Shown here: positions 26,060 to 36,897 of the stretch, piece after piece | Position numbering within the stretch: the first letter of the stretch is position 1 | How the letters are laid out: each line of letters begins with the position of its first letter | Origin: Arenicola marina | Lineage: Eukaryota > Annelida > Polychaeta > Arenicolidae | DNA: 64,000 nucleotides | Assembly (NCBI GenBank): GCA_964019135.1 | Contig: OZ025260.1 | Coordinates: forward strand, 28,576,254 to 28,640,253 | Direction of reading: 5' to 3' | Made by a program: the position numbers and the translations under genes | The notes under the pieces: model-generated | The model's input: the letters and a program-made list of their open reading frames with translations, nothing else | Database searches by the model: none | What the model was told of the DNA's origin: nothing

Positions 26060-26108
26060 GTATTGTATAACACGATATTTTTGTGTTTATTATGCTCCGA
26101 GGTGAGTG
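26060..26108 (+). promoter_or_regulatory. TATA-ATG-splice donor block, unit 3
   Basis: Counterpart of 5,918-5,965. The box reads TATTGTATAA, the ATG is at 26,092, and ATGCTCCGAG is followed by GTGAGTGAG. It is identical to unit 1 from ATG through donor. Confidence 0.25.
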
Positions 26109-28605
26109 AGTAACCATTCCTTGCCTTCTTTCCAACCCGTTGACCTGTTACACGATGCTGTCATTGTACAGTTCTTTTTTTTTCACCTATTTAAGGTAGA
26201 TCGTTTGCTTTGTCATAGTTGTTGGATACGATATATTCGGGTCCGCTGCGAGACTAATGTCATGCTATCTGTGTAGCACTTGAGATTGACAATAAAAATA
26301 CATCCGCGCGGCATTTCCATTCCTGCATGGTGCACTTTCACCCAAATTCGGACAATTCATAACGTAGGCGGAAAATTGCTGTGGCAGCTTTAACCTTATT
26401 GAAGTAATCACAGCATTTCCAGATGCAATGGCACCTGTATTTTCTAACGTTGTCCTCCCAGTACAAGCGGCGTCACACAAAAAACGGTATACCAGCGAAC
26501 GAGTGAATTCACTCGCCCTTTGCCATTGGGCCTCCGTTTTCTCTTCTCTGTGTGTTTTTCCGATGAGGGGCGAAGCTGATTTCTTGGTCACGGCGCGGAG
26601 ATCCCACCGGAAGCCTGCAGCGGCATGGGAATGAGCAGATTGTCGCCTGGTAGCAGGAAAGCCGCGAGTCCCTGCCGCATTGCAATAGGCCAAAACACTG
26701 GCCCGCAAACGAAAAGTGAGTCGGTGAAAAAGTTATTTTGCCGGGAGCAGTTAGGGGTGTGGGGGGGGGGGTGGTAGGGGGTGGGGGCATGCTAATGTGG
26801 GTCGTCCATGGGTATCTGTGTGACGAATTAGCCACACGCGCTCCGGAAATCGTGTGGTTGGAGGCGATGGCATATCGGTGGTGGCTAAGAAATCTGACAT
26901 AACAGAAAGCCAGAGAGAGAGAGGGTGAGAGCTAGAAAGGGTGGGGGCTATATAAATACGGACAAAAATATCATTTCTCTTGAAAGAGCCCACATGACAA
27001 AAATCAGTATAAAAACAAAGCCAAATTGGGTGGTGTCGGGGCATACGTTTATTATGATTGAATTATCTGCCGATCACAGAGTAAAACATAAATCCACTGA
27101 TTGGTTCGATGAAAGAGCATAAAGAAAAGACTTCCGGATATAATGCCTAGAGATAAATGGCGCTTAAGCCGTTGGCTTTCTCCCCGGCTCCAGCAAACAA
27201 TCACTTCAGGCTGACATTGCATTGAATTCTCTCAATTACTGGGCCACTACGGTGGTGCGTGGGAGCTTACAGCAGGTGATTAACGGGGGCGATGATCCCA
27301 AGACCTACAGTGCTGCTGCATTCGTGGCTAGTGGGTTCTGAACAGGATATCCTCTAACGATTCGCCACCAATCACTGACTCATGCGTTATGATGCCTGTC
27401 TCTCTCCTCCATCAGTCACTTTCTCGGCACCTTTCAGCTGTCAATCAGGAGATGGCGTTCTCCTTCTGACTGATCTTTGAAGTGTCAATGTGATGCGCGT
27501 TTGTAACAAGGGCTACAGAGGGAAAAAGGAAACACCATAGCCGTACAGGTCCATATTTTAATCCTAATTGTTGGAAAGTGCCATTCTCATGTTTCGCCTG
27601 TCGTTGAGGCAATCAATGACATGTTTCGACATTCATCTTGCTGGCAATTGGCATGGCAGCATAGGATTAAAAAGCACAACACTGGGTAAGTGAGCTGGTG
27701 TACCCTGTGATGGATCCAGGGGTTGACACGGTCGTCAAAGGGCCCACGGTGGGGACTCATCCGTAAGGCTAGGTCACACTGTGCCGAGGTAGGCAACGGT
27801 TTACCCCGGTGCTCCCCGGTCTATAGGGTTGTACATTTCTCGCGGGTTCTATTTCCGGTTTAGGTCTTTTAGGGACTAACAAAAAAACACGTGCTCTTAG
27901 AACGAGTGAGCATGACGCTGGTGCCTTGCTACAGCTGTGTGACGCGCACTCATTGTAGTTAACTATGTAGTGAAACTATCTTTTGTTTGCTTTGGTCCAG
28001 GCATTCCCAACTAAAAAATCATAATATAGTTAAAGTTAAAACATTTATCTCCCTATAATGCATGTGGTTCATTCGACGAGACTGTTGAAAGCGTTGTATT
28101 CTGAGGCAAATCATCAATGTTTACATTTTTGCGACAAACGGTACACCATTATCCTCGCCTAGTCAGTCCATGTAAGAAGCGTTGTTACGTAACCACAGAT
28201 AGCAGGCATGCGAGTCATGATGATTAATACGTCATACGACATGGGAAACCCCGCGCAGCACATTAGATCGCCTGACATTGACAGTGACTCATGCGACAAC
28301 CGCATTCTGGTTCATCAACTAATGCCAACTGTCTAGTCGCTCATATATTATATAAATCTACTCGGATTGTTATAATTCTGATATACACAGAACTTCAGTG
28401 GTTAGTTGTGCATCGAAGGACAGCTTTAGCCGATTTCGTCTGTGAAGCGAAGGCAGCACGTACAGGCCGTTGCGGCTAGGCATTGACGTAAAGCATAAGT
28501 CTCCCTGTCTCGTGGGGTCTCGATAAGATCCAGTAGTGACTGTACAGCCCTATATACCGGAACGAACCGGTGCCATCTCGCACAATGTTGGCGCGGAAAC
28601 AGTAG

Positions 28606-28870
28606 GCCACGATGTTACTACGGTGCTACGGTTCATCCATGTAGTTTTGAACCGTTAAAAACCACCGAGACGACCTACGGTTCACCGCGGTACTCCCCGA
28701 ATCACCCTGGATTGACTACGAACTCCCTACGATTGCCCAGGGTTATTCAAGGTTGTCCCCGGTTTTCAGGATAGGGGTAAACCGGGCCTATAAACCGGCA
28801 CAGTGTGAGCTAGCCTTTATCATGGATGGTATACACCCTTAAAATTGCCCTCCTTTTATCGACGACAAAT
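28606..28870 (+). promoter_or_regulatory. TATA-initiator block, unit 4
   Basis: Third copy of the block. The TATAAA box is at 28,789-28,794 and the initiator-like TCATGG at 28,820, again 33 bp from the first T of the box to the A. Confidence 0.3.
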
Positions 28871-30404
28871 AAATAAGGTTCTAATAAAAGTACATATGGC
28901 TCAGAAGAGAAGATAGAGTTACCACCCTACTCTTCATCCAATAAAGCATACCCCCGACCCCCCCCCCCCCCCACCCGCCCTACCCCACTCCCTTGGTCGT
29001 TAAACCACACCTAGGCTACTATTTATGAAAGACATTTTCTGAATCAAGAAAGTGTCAATATTACTAAGTCTACTGGCATAGCCTAAGTGTGGGGCACGAA
29101 TACCGCCCCCTGTGCTGTACCTTAACTGTAAACTGAAACCCTGCTTTGGCCAACGCTTGACGACTCAGGATAGCGACACCACATAACACGCTTAATGAAG
29201 GAATTTTAATTCTGACAGTGGGGGCCAAATCGGAGAGGGATAATGGGTAAAAAATTACCCCATGAATTTGCGAGTTAGGCAGTCTGGGATGGACCAGTGC
29301 CCGCCCGACCATCGGGGGGGATTGGCGGAGGGGGGCAGGGCGCTCTGGTGAGGAGACTTCTAAGTAACTCAAGTCCACCATGCGGCTAAGCCACTTGTAA
29401 TTGCGAGACCTATTGGGCGATGCAGAGTTCGGTGTGCCCCCGCCCCCTCCCGTCACCCTCGAGTTGTGGCATATGTATGTCACAGCTGATCAGCGAAACA
29501 GACAGCGAGTAAGGGGGGGGGGGCGGTGGGCGAAAAGCGATGCGGGGCGCGGTCACCGTGGAGGAAGATGAGGCGGGAGGAGGAGGGATTAATGATGTCC
29601 CACGGTCAGTCTCTTGGAAGACTGACAGACGATGTCCACATACGTAGCGAAATAACTTGTCGGTTTCGCCCGAAGAAGACTTCTTCCTCAAGACAGAACC
29701 ACAGCAAGAATAACAAGAGGATTAACCCGGAAGAACGAGTGGCTGGGGGAGGGGGGGGGGAGCAGGAGGGAGGAGGGGGGCAATCTTTTTTGGAAAATTT
29801 ACGTAGTTCGTTTTAGAGGGCAGATCCCGTGATAGGATACGACAGCGATAAGACCTATTGCTGAGGCTGGCATTTGGCCCATCGTTATGTCTCACTCGCT
29901 CATATTGTTTGTAGCTGTACTGAGTCGCAAGAGACTCCAACATAGCTGCTCCGCCCTGTCTCAGCTATGTCCTAGGTAACAAACAATAGGCTGTCATAAA
30001 ATTCGACGGCCTGGTTCCCTGGTAAAATATTTCATACACGTTTCTTTCCACCATATTTAGCAATATTAATAATGCTAAGTAATATATGGAAAAGGAAAAG
30101 TTTAACGAATAATCTTCATGGCCAAGTTGCTATTCACGATGACGCACGGTTTAGCGCGGAGGTCGAAAATGAGGTCCATTTCTCCACGAGTGCCCTTCTA
30201 CTACACCGTGAGTGCATACTTTTGTAAATTTTTGGCTGCCTCTTTGGGATATGCGATAAAAACGCTTCCTATCACAGTCATGTGAGGAACGCTCCCCACT
30301 TCCGCTTGCTTGGTTCCGGCCACCCCAGAAAAACTACGCGCATGCGAGTCTACGCGCCGATGACCGCCATGTGAACTGGGGCTAAAGCCAGCCAGGTAGC
30401 CGTG

Positions 30405-31320
30405 TTACATGGATCACGTCATACAGCGAATGAACGTATCTATCTTCTGTACAACGTAGGCCAAAGGCCCACAATACAATACGTTCACAGGTTAGACGAT
30501 CGCATTGATATCTTTAAGCCGTGACAGGTGCATATGCCGCTACAAATACAAATATGGTACTTAGCCTTCCCGCTTTATTTCAATGTGGTCATTAAAGGGA
30601 TGTGATAACTAGGCACATATAGACAGACTACACGTGCATGTTTCAAAATATATCCACAGCTAACTTGCATGTAGACGCAGCGAAGTTAAAAGGGCAAAGC
30701 AAATTTAGTCATTAGACTGGCTTGGTCTGAAAAACAATACAACATTAAAGTTACCTGCCCCATCCAGCCACGAACAGCTGGCCGTCCCAACTGAAACCAC
30801 ATAAATACGTAATGGAAACCGAAAGAAAAACTGAAAACAGACGTTTTCCTCATCGCTGGGAGGAACGAGCAGCAACTTTATTCCCTCTTCGTATCATCTC
30901 ACGTGCATGCCGTAAACCGTTCACAGCCGACGGTGTCGTAAACATACAGTGTTTGGATTGGGTCATGTCTGCCTTGACATCCGGTGCAGGAGGGGTGCCC
31001 GGCCTAACGAGGGCATTGTCGGAAGCGGGTACTCCTCGGTATTTATGACCTTGCCCGGTGTGACCTTTAGACGCACGTGGCTTGTGTGTAGTGAAGTACG
31101 TTGTTTGCACATTTGTACATTGTCGAGGATCTAAAGTAGAGCTAAAGGCGAGCTGACTTTCCTCAAGCAACGCGAAGACAGACGGGACTTGTTTGCCGTC
31201 TATAGCCGTGCATCTCATATTGTTGCACGCATCTGTTGTGACATCATCTGCGCAATATCTCTCAGCTTGGACATGTGTAATGTCCACAGTTTATATGCGG
31301 GTAAATGTGACATTCATTTG
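30405..31320. other. Block private to unit 4
   Basis: About 0.9 kb present in unit 4 and missing at the same junction in unit 3 (near 19,280). A fragment survives in unit 2 (10,385-10,465), so the block is ancestral and was deleted elsewhere. On the minus strand, 30,850-31,287 is open for 145 codons with mixed, protein-like composition, opening with GTG rather than ATG. I recognise no domain (sample: RCTAIDGKQVPSVFALLEES). With no intact second copy to compare, it may be a chance frame or an exon relic. Confidence 0.4.
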
Positions 31321-31442
31321 TCATTATTATTATCAATATGAGTCGTTCTTCCACGAGCGACCCGTTCTATCCTCGTAACTCATGTATTGATCCGCCCAGT
31401 TACTACTGTGTAACAAATACTACAATGTGTGCACTCTAACTT

Positions 31443-31584
31443 AGGGAGTGTTCGATTTACCCGAAACCGACGCTAAACCGAAACCGTTTTCGAGACACGT
31501 TTTTGAGCAAACCGGTTGCGGTTCGTCGGTCGAATACTCAGTTCGGCAAACCGGTTTTGGTTTCATGTAATTCGAATACGCCCT
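31443..31584. mobile_element. 142-bp inverted-repeat mini-element in unit 4
   Basis: Left end AGGGAGTGTTCGATTTAC and right end (read inward) AGGGCGTATTCGAATTAC, continuing to about 26 bp with five mismatches. The interior is rich in AACCGGTTT-like motifs and non-coding. Unit 3 has only a short CATAGGGTAGAATG at the same place (about 19,398), so unit 4 gained the element, or unit 3 lost it, after the units split. The ends resemble short non-autonomous hAT-type elements, but no target duplication could be confirmed. Confidence 0.6.
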
Positions 31585-32275
31585 TTGTGTTGAATGCCAT
31601 TGAATGAAAAGTTTTGCGATGTTCCATCAATGCTCAGGCCTCTTTATTCCTTAACAGCCCACATGTTGATATCAGTCTGTAGAGAAGTGATATGGGGCCG
31701 ATTATGGTGTAGATATTCAATGCTGAGGGTAGGACCACGAGAGTAGGGCGCGATGGAAGCTCCCAAGACATGGACGAGAAGGAACGACTAGCGTTCGGTA
31801 CCACCTCTGTCTGCAGGCGAGGCCGAAATATATTTTTTCAGCCATTTGTTTTCATATAAATCTCGCAAAAAGCAAATCCTCAGTGGAAAGTTAAATTTGT
31901 TCTGTTCGTCTGTTGTTTTCCGCCATTGGTATAAATAGCCATGATTTCAGGGACCCGAATCCGATTGATTATTTATTTTTCTCCCAGGGACCATAACTCT
32001 TAGCGGTAGTAATCGTGGGGAGCGAAGCACAGAGCACTAATACACTAACCACAATTTCAGACGTTTTCGCCTTTTTTCTTGTGAAAAAGCTCATAAATTT
32101 GGCTTATTTTTTCTTAGTTACGGCACCGTGTTGAATGGTTGATTTCAGTGATACTGCTTAAGGCGGTGACAGCCTGGTGGCCCAGTTGGGTTCACTATAG
32201 TGCGCATGGCCAGCGTGCTCGACCGGCAGAAACCTCATTACAGAGGATTGCGTCCAGTTCATTACTTTTTGAAGC

Positions 32276-32395
32276 CGAGCCGAGCCGAGCCGAGCCGAGC
32301 CGAGCCGAGCCGAGTCGACCAGAGTTGAACCAACCCAAATCGACCCGAGCCAAGCCGAGCTGGGCCGAACTAAGCCGAGCCAACCCCGGGCCGTG
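32276..32395. repeat. AGCCG pentanucleotide repeat, unit 4
   Basis: Begins with about eight clean AGCCG-type repeats, then decays into GAGTCGACC variants. Counterpart of 20,311-20,470. Confidence 0.9.
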
Positions 32396-32787
32396 TGGAA
32401 CTGAATGTACCCGAGTCGGGTGGATTGGAGAAAGTTCCTCAAGTGCGGTGTCAATGCGGTGCCGACGGCGTAGTGAAGTCCTATTCGAATGACTATCCCA
32501 TGGAACATCCCTGGGACAAGGCCAAGTTTAAATCTTAACCCGACGCAGCGGTCAATATCTGCCAATGCCCAGGGCATGCGGAACAACGAGGGCGTGTGAG
32601 GGGGAAAGGTGGGGGGGGGGGGGTAACCAGGAAGGCGATCCAGGGGAGGGGTCTGGCCGTGGGGAGGGGTGTGGGAGCGGGGAGGGGTGTGGGAGTGGGA
32701 GGGGTCTGGACCGGGGAGTGGAAGCTGTTGTTATGGGAAGAGACGGTATGGGGAGGCGGGGGGGGGGGCAGGGTAACGCGGTAACGG

Positions 32788-35483
32788 GTGACATCGACAC
32801 ATCGGGTGACATCGATCTATCGGGTGACATCGATATATCGGGTGACATCGATATATCGGGTGACATCGATATATCGGGTGACATCGATATATCGGGTGAC
32901 ATCGATCTATCGGGTGACACCGATATATCGGGTGACATCGATCTATCGGGTGACATCGATATATCGGGTGACATCGATATATCGGGTGACATCGATATAT
33001 CGGGTGACATCGATCTATCGGGTGACATCGATATATCGGGTGACATCGATATAGCGGGTGACATCGATATATCGGGTGACATCGATATATCGGGTGACAT
33101 CGATATATCGGGTGACATCGATATATCGGGTGACATCGATATATCGGGTGACATCGATATATCGGGTGACATCGATATATCGGGTGACATCGATATATCT
33201 TGTGACATCGATATATCGGGTGACATCGATATATCGGGTGACATCGATATATCTTGTGACATCGATATATCGGGTGACATCGATATATCGGGTGACATCG
33301 ATATATCGGGTGACATCGATATATCGGGTGACATCGATATATCGGGTGACATCGATATATCGGGTGACATCGATATATCGGGTGACATCGATATATCGGG
33401 TGACATCGATATATCGGGTGACATCGATATATCTTGTGACATCGATATATCGGGTGACATCGATATATCGGGTGACATCGATATATCACGTCACATCGAT
33501 ATATCGGGTGACATCGATATATCGGGTGGCATCGATATATCGGGTGACATCGATATATCGGGTGACATCGATATATCGGGTGACATCGATATATCGGGTG
33601 ACATCGATCTATCGGGTGACACCGATATATCGGGTGACATCGATCTATCGGGTGACATCGATATATCGGGTGACATCGATATATCGGGTGACATCGATAT
33701 ATCGGGTGACATCGATCTATCGGGTGACATCGATATATCGGGTGACATCGATATAGCGGGTGACATCGATATATCGGGTGACATCGATATATCGGGTGAC
33801 ATCGATATATCGGGTGACATCGATATATCGGGTGACATCGATATATCGGGTGACATCGATATATCGGGTGACATCGATATATCGGGTGACATCGATATAT
33901 CTTGTGACATCGATATATCGGGTGACATCGATATATCGGGTGACATCGATATATCTTGTGACATCGATATATCGGGTGACATCGATATATCGGGTGACAT
34001 CGATATATCGGGTGACATCGATATATCGGGTGACATCGATATATCTTGTGACATCGATATATCGGGTGACATCGATATATCGGGTGACATCGATATATCG
34101 GGTGACATCGATATATCGGGTGACATCGATATATCTTGTGACATCGATATATCGGGTGACATCGATATATCGGGTGACATCGATATATCACGTCACATCG
34201 ATATATCGGGTGACATCGATATATCGGGTGGCATCGATATATCTTGTGACATCGATATATCTTGTGACATCGATATATCTTGTGACATCGATATATCGGG
34301 TGACATCGATATATCGGGTGACATCGATATATCTTGTGACATCGATATATCTTGTGACATCGATATATCGGGTGACATCGATATATCGGGTGACATCGAT
34401 ATATCGGGTGACATCGATATATTGAGTGACATCGATATATCTTGTGACAGCGATATATCTTGTGACATCGATCTATCGGGTGACATCGATATATCGGGTG
34501 ACATCGATATATCGGGTGACATCGATATATCGGGTGACATCGATATTCCTGGTGACATCGATACATCGGGTGACATCGATATATCTTGTGACATCGATAT
34601 ATCGGGTGACATCGATATATCGGGTGACATCGATATATCGGGTGACATCTATATATCGGGTGACATCGACACATCGGGTGACATCGATATATCGGGTGAC
34701 ATCGATATATCTTGTGACATCGATATATCGGGTGACATCGATATATCGGGTGACATCGATATATCTTGTGACATCGATATATCGGGTGACATCGATATAT
34801 CTTGTGACATCGATATATCTTGTGACATCGATCTATCGGGTGACATCGATATATCGGGTGACATCGATATATCGGGTGACATCGATATATCGGGTGACAT
34901 CGATATATCGGGTGACATCGATATATCGGGTGACATCGATATATCGGGTGACATCGATATATCGGGTGACATCGACACATCGGGTGACATCGATATATCG
35001 GGTGACATCGATATATCGGGTGACATCGATATATCGGGTGACATCGATATATCGGGTGACATCGATATATCGGGTGACATCGATATATCGGGTGACATCG
35101 ACACATCGGGTGACATCGATATATCGGGTGACATCGATCTATCGGGTGACATCGATATATCGGGTGACATCGATATATCGGGTGACATCGATATATCGGG
35201 TGACATCGATATATCGGGTGACATCGATATATCGGGTGACATCGATAAATCGGGTGACATCGATATATCGGGTGACATCGATATATCGGGTGACATCGAT
35301 ATATCGGGTGACATCGATATATCGGGTGACATCGATATATCGGGTGACATCGATATATCGGGTGACAGCGACACATCGGGTGACATCGATATATCGGGTG
35401 ACATCGATATATCGGGTGACATCGATATATCGGGTGACATCGATATATCGGGTGACATCGACACATCGGAAGAAAATTGACAC
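32788..35483. repeat. 18-bp satellite, about 150 units
   Basis: Unit GGTGACATCGATATATCG, about 150 head-to-tail copies in strict 18-bp register, with decayed edges to about 35,545. The unit contains the 10-bp palindrome CGATATATCG. Variants are ATCTATC, ACACATC (mainly near the edges and in the last third), CTTGTGAC for CGGGTGAC, and CACGTCAC. Because 18 is a multiple of 3 and the unit lacks stops in several frames, both strands show open frames of up to 971 codons of pure repeats such as GDIDIS. I do not regard these as genes. A 702-bp higher-order duplication is visible inside. Confidence 0.97.
32905..34236. repeat. 702-bp higher-order duplication in the 18-bp satellite
   Basis: Variant units recur at an offset of exactly 702 bp (39 units). 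The GACACC variant lies at 32,916 and 33,618, CTTGTG at 33,199/33,901, 33,253/33,955 and 33,433/34,135, CACGTC at 33,487 and 34,189, and GGTGGC at 33,528 and 34,230. The shared run is about 32,905-33,534 against 33,607-34,236. The second copy has one extra CTTGTG variant at 34,045. Confidence 0.93.
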
Positions 35484-35981
35484 ATCGGGTGGCGTCAGCA
35501 CATTTCACCGGGTGACATCGACATATTGGGCGACATCGACATATCATTTCACCCAGATTTTTTCCAAAGTAGGCACTGCGGCATAATCTATTAATTTAGC
35601 TAATACCTTTTATCATTCCCTTTGTTATAACTGGCACTACAACCCCAATAGCTGATGATTTCATATTAATAATACCACAATACATCAAGCAAAACAACCA
35701 TCGTTGGTTGTTTGAGGTACACTGCTGTCGTGATCGCACCCCCAGAGAGCCAGACCCCAAGTGACAGGCAATATGGCGTTCACGCGAGGGATACACTGAA
35801 GGCGAGCGTTGCCTTTGGTCACAACATCCCTCGCTCGGCGTTGGTGTCGGATTATCTGGCGGGACTCGGTGGCAAGTGACCTCTTTAGATGGTAATCCAG
35901 AGAATATAGCCCTCGCGCTAGGAATCAAATGCGAGGATTTTTAGGTGAGGACTATACTAATAGTTGTTGTGTGTCGGTCAT

Positions 35982-36212
35982 AATAGACTGATCCACACTC
36001 CGACACTAAGCCCCGCCCACGCGTCCTTTTTCCTTAATCGTGAGCATGAAATTGATAATCATAGTTGATGGTAGGTAAAAGTGAGCTGTGCTCATCTCTG
36101 AAACTGATGTGTTTATGCGACATAACGCACGTGGAAGAGCTTTTTCACCATATGACTGAATAAAAGCAACAGTGACGTCATTTAATGGCTTAACAGCCTG
36201 GATCGGTCTATT
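35982..36212 (+). mobile_element. AATAGACC-ended mini-transposon in unit 4
   Basis: Counterpart of 1,639-1,918. Left end AATAGACTGATCCACACTCC, right end GGATCGGTCTATT. It is slightly shorter than the others because the middle TTTGTCCG repeat is reduced. Confidence 0.6.
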
Positions 36213-36897
36213 GCGTCGCGAAAAGTCGTCATCCGGTTTAGGTCTAATTGATGGCCGTTTGCAATTCGCTGCCGATGCTCTGTTTGACGCGGAGTGCAAT
36301 ATGGCCATGAGCAATAATAAATCAATCCTCCAGATGCATGCCGGTAGTTTTATTGCGGAGAGCTTTTATCAAGATAATAATACCCAAGAAAACACGCAAA
36401 GAGCAAGGCTAAAATGTCACGTGCGTGCGTCTGTGTGGAAGGCAGAATGCAACAATGGCGGGGAGAGCCGGAAATGTCCGAGCTGTCCCATGGGGTGGTG
36501 CAGCCACGAGGACCACGTGACTGCGGGGGTGTGGGTGGGGCGGGGGACAATCACGACACAATGCTCCAGTCACGCCTGGGTTTGTGGGGTGCTTCAGAAG
36601 GTGTGGTTAATGCCCGAGGGGGGGCTGTGGCTGACATCGCACCAGCTTATCGCAATTCCTGAAAGATAGGGACAGTTTTGTGGGCCTTTGGGAGTAGCCT
36701 ACATGGGACGATGATGTGGCTGGTGGTGGTAGCGGGGGGGGGGGGGGTGGGAAGGGTTTAAGCATTGGGACCACACTAAGCTGCGCTGAATGCATACGAC
36801 CTTGCAACCAAGGTCATGCCAGATTAACGACCTCTCACTGGAGCAATACATCGTAAATCACTCAACACACTATCATTATGACATTAGCACCCCAGCG

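Larger units (their letters stand above)
15763..26908. repeat. Array unit 3 (about 11.1 kb, most complete)
   Basis: Third and longest complete copy. It holds nearly the full module series: AGCCG run (20,311-20,470), a short 18-bp satellite seed (21,064-21,160), the mini-transposon (21,733-22,000), the 29-bp minisatellite (22,757-23,130), and the blocks shared with units 1 and 2 up to 26,908. It lacks the equivalent of about 30,405-31,320 of unit 4, joined at the CCAGGTAGCCGT boundary near 19,280. It also lacks about 0.7 kb matching 6,040-6,890 of unit 1, joined near 26,190. A GC-rich stretch at about 20,790-20,990 is present here but not in unit 4. No protein-coding gene is recognised. Confidence 0.9.

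Noticed and set aside
14024-26070. Frames of 145 and 143 codons in units 2 and 3 reading SRKRRRGRRPAIDPIP.
   Set aside because: No ATG start, broken in unit 1 by a G run of different length, and a low-complexity N-terminal part.
84-27122. Short frame with the core NWVVSGHTFI in all four units.
   Set aside because: The ends differ between units, and most substitutions in unit 1 change the amino acid. There is no coding signature beyond recent duplication.
32788-35483. CRISPR-like array.
   Set aside because: The 18-bp repeats are directly adjacent, with no unique spacers, in a eukaryotic context.
32552-35586. Open frames up to 971 codons on both strands (repeats such as GDIDIS, IYRCHP, MSPDIS).
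   Set aside because: They follow from an 18-bp (six-codon) satellite without stops. Several frames on both strands are open at once, and the matching place in unit 3 is a short decayed seed.
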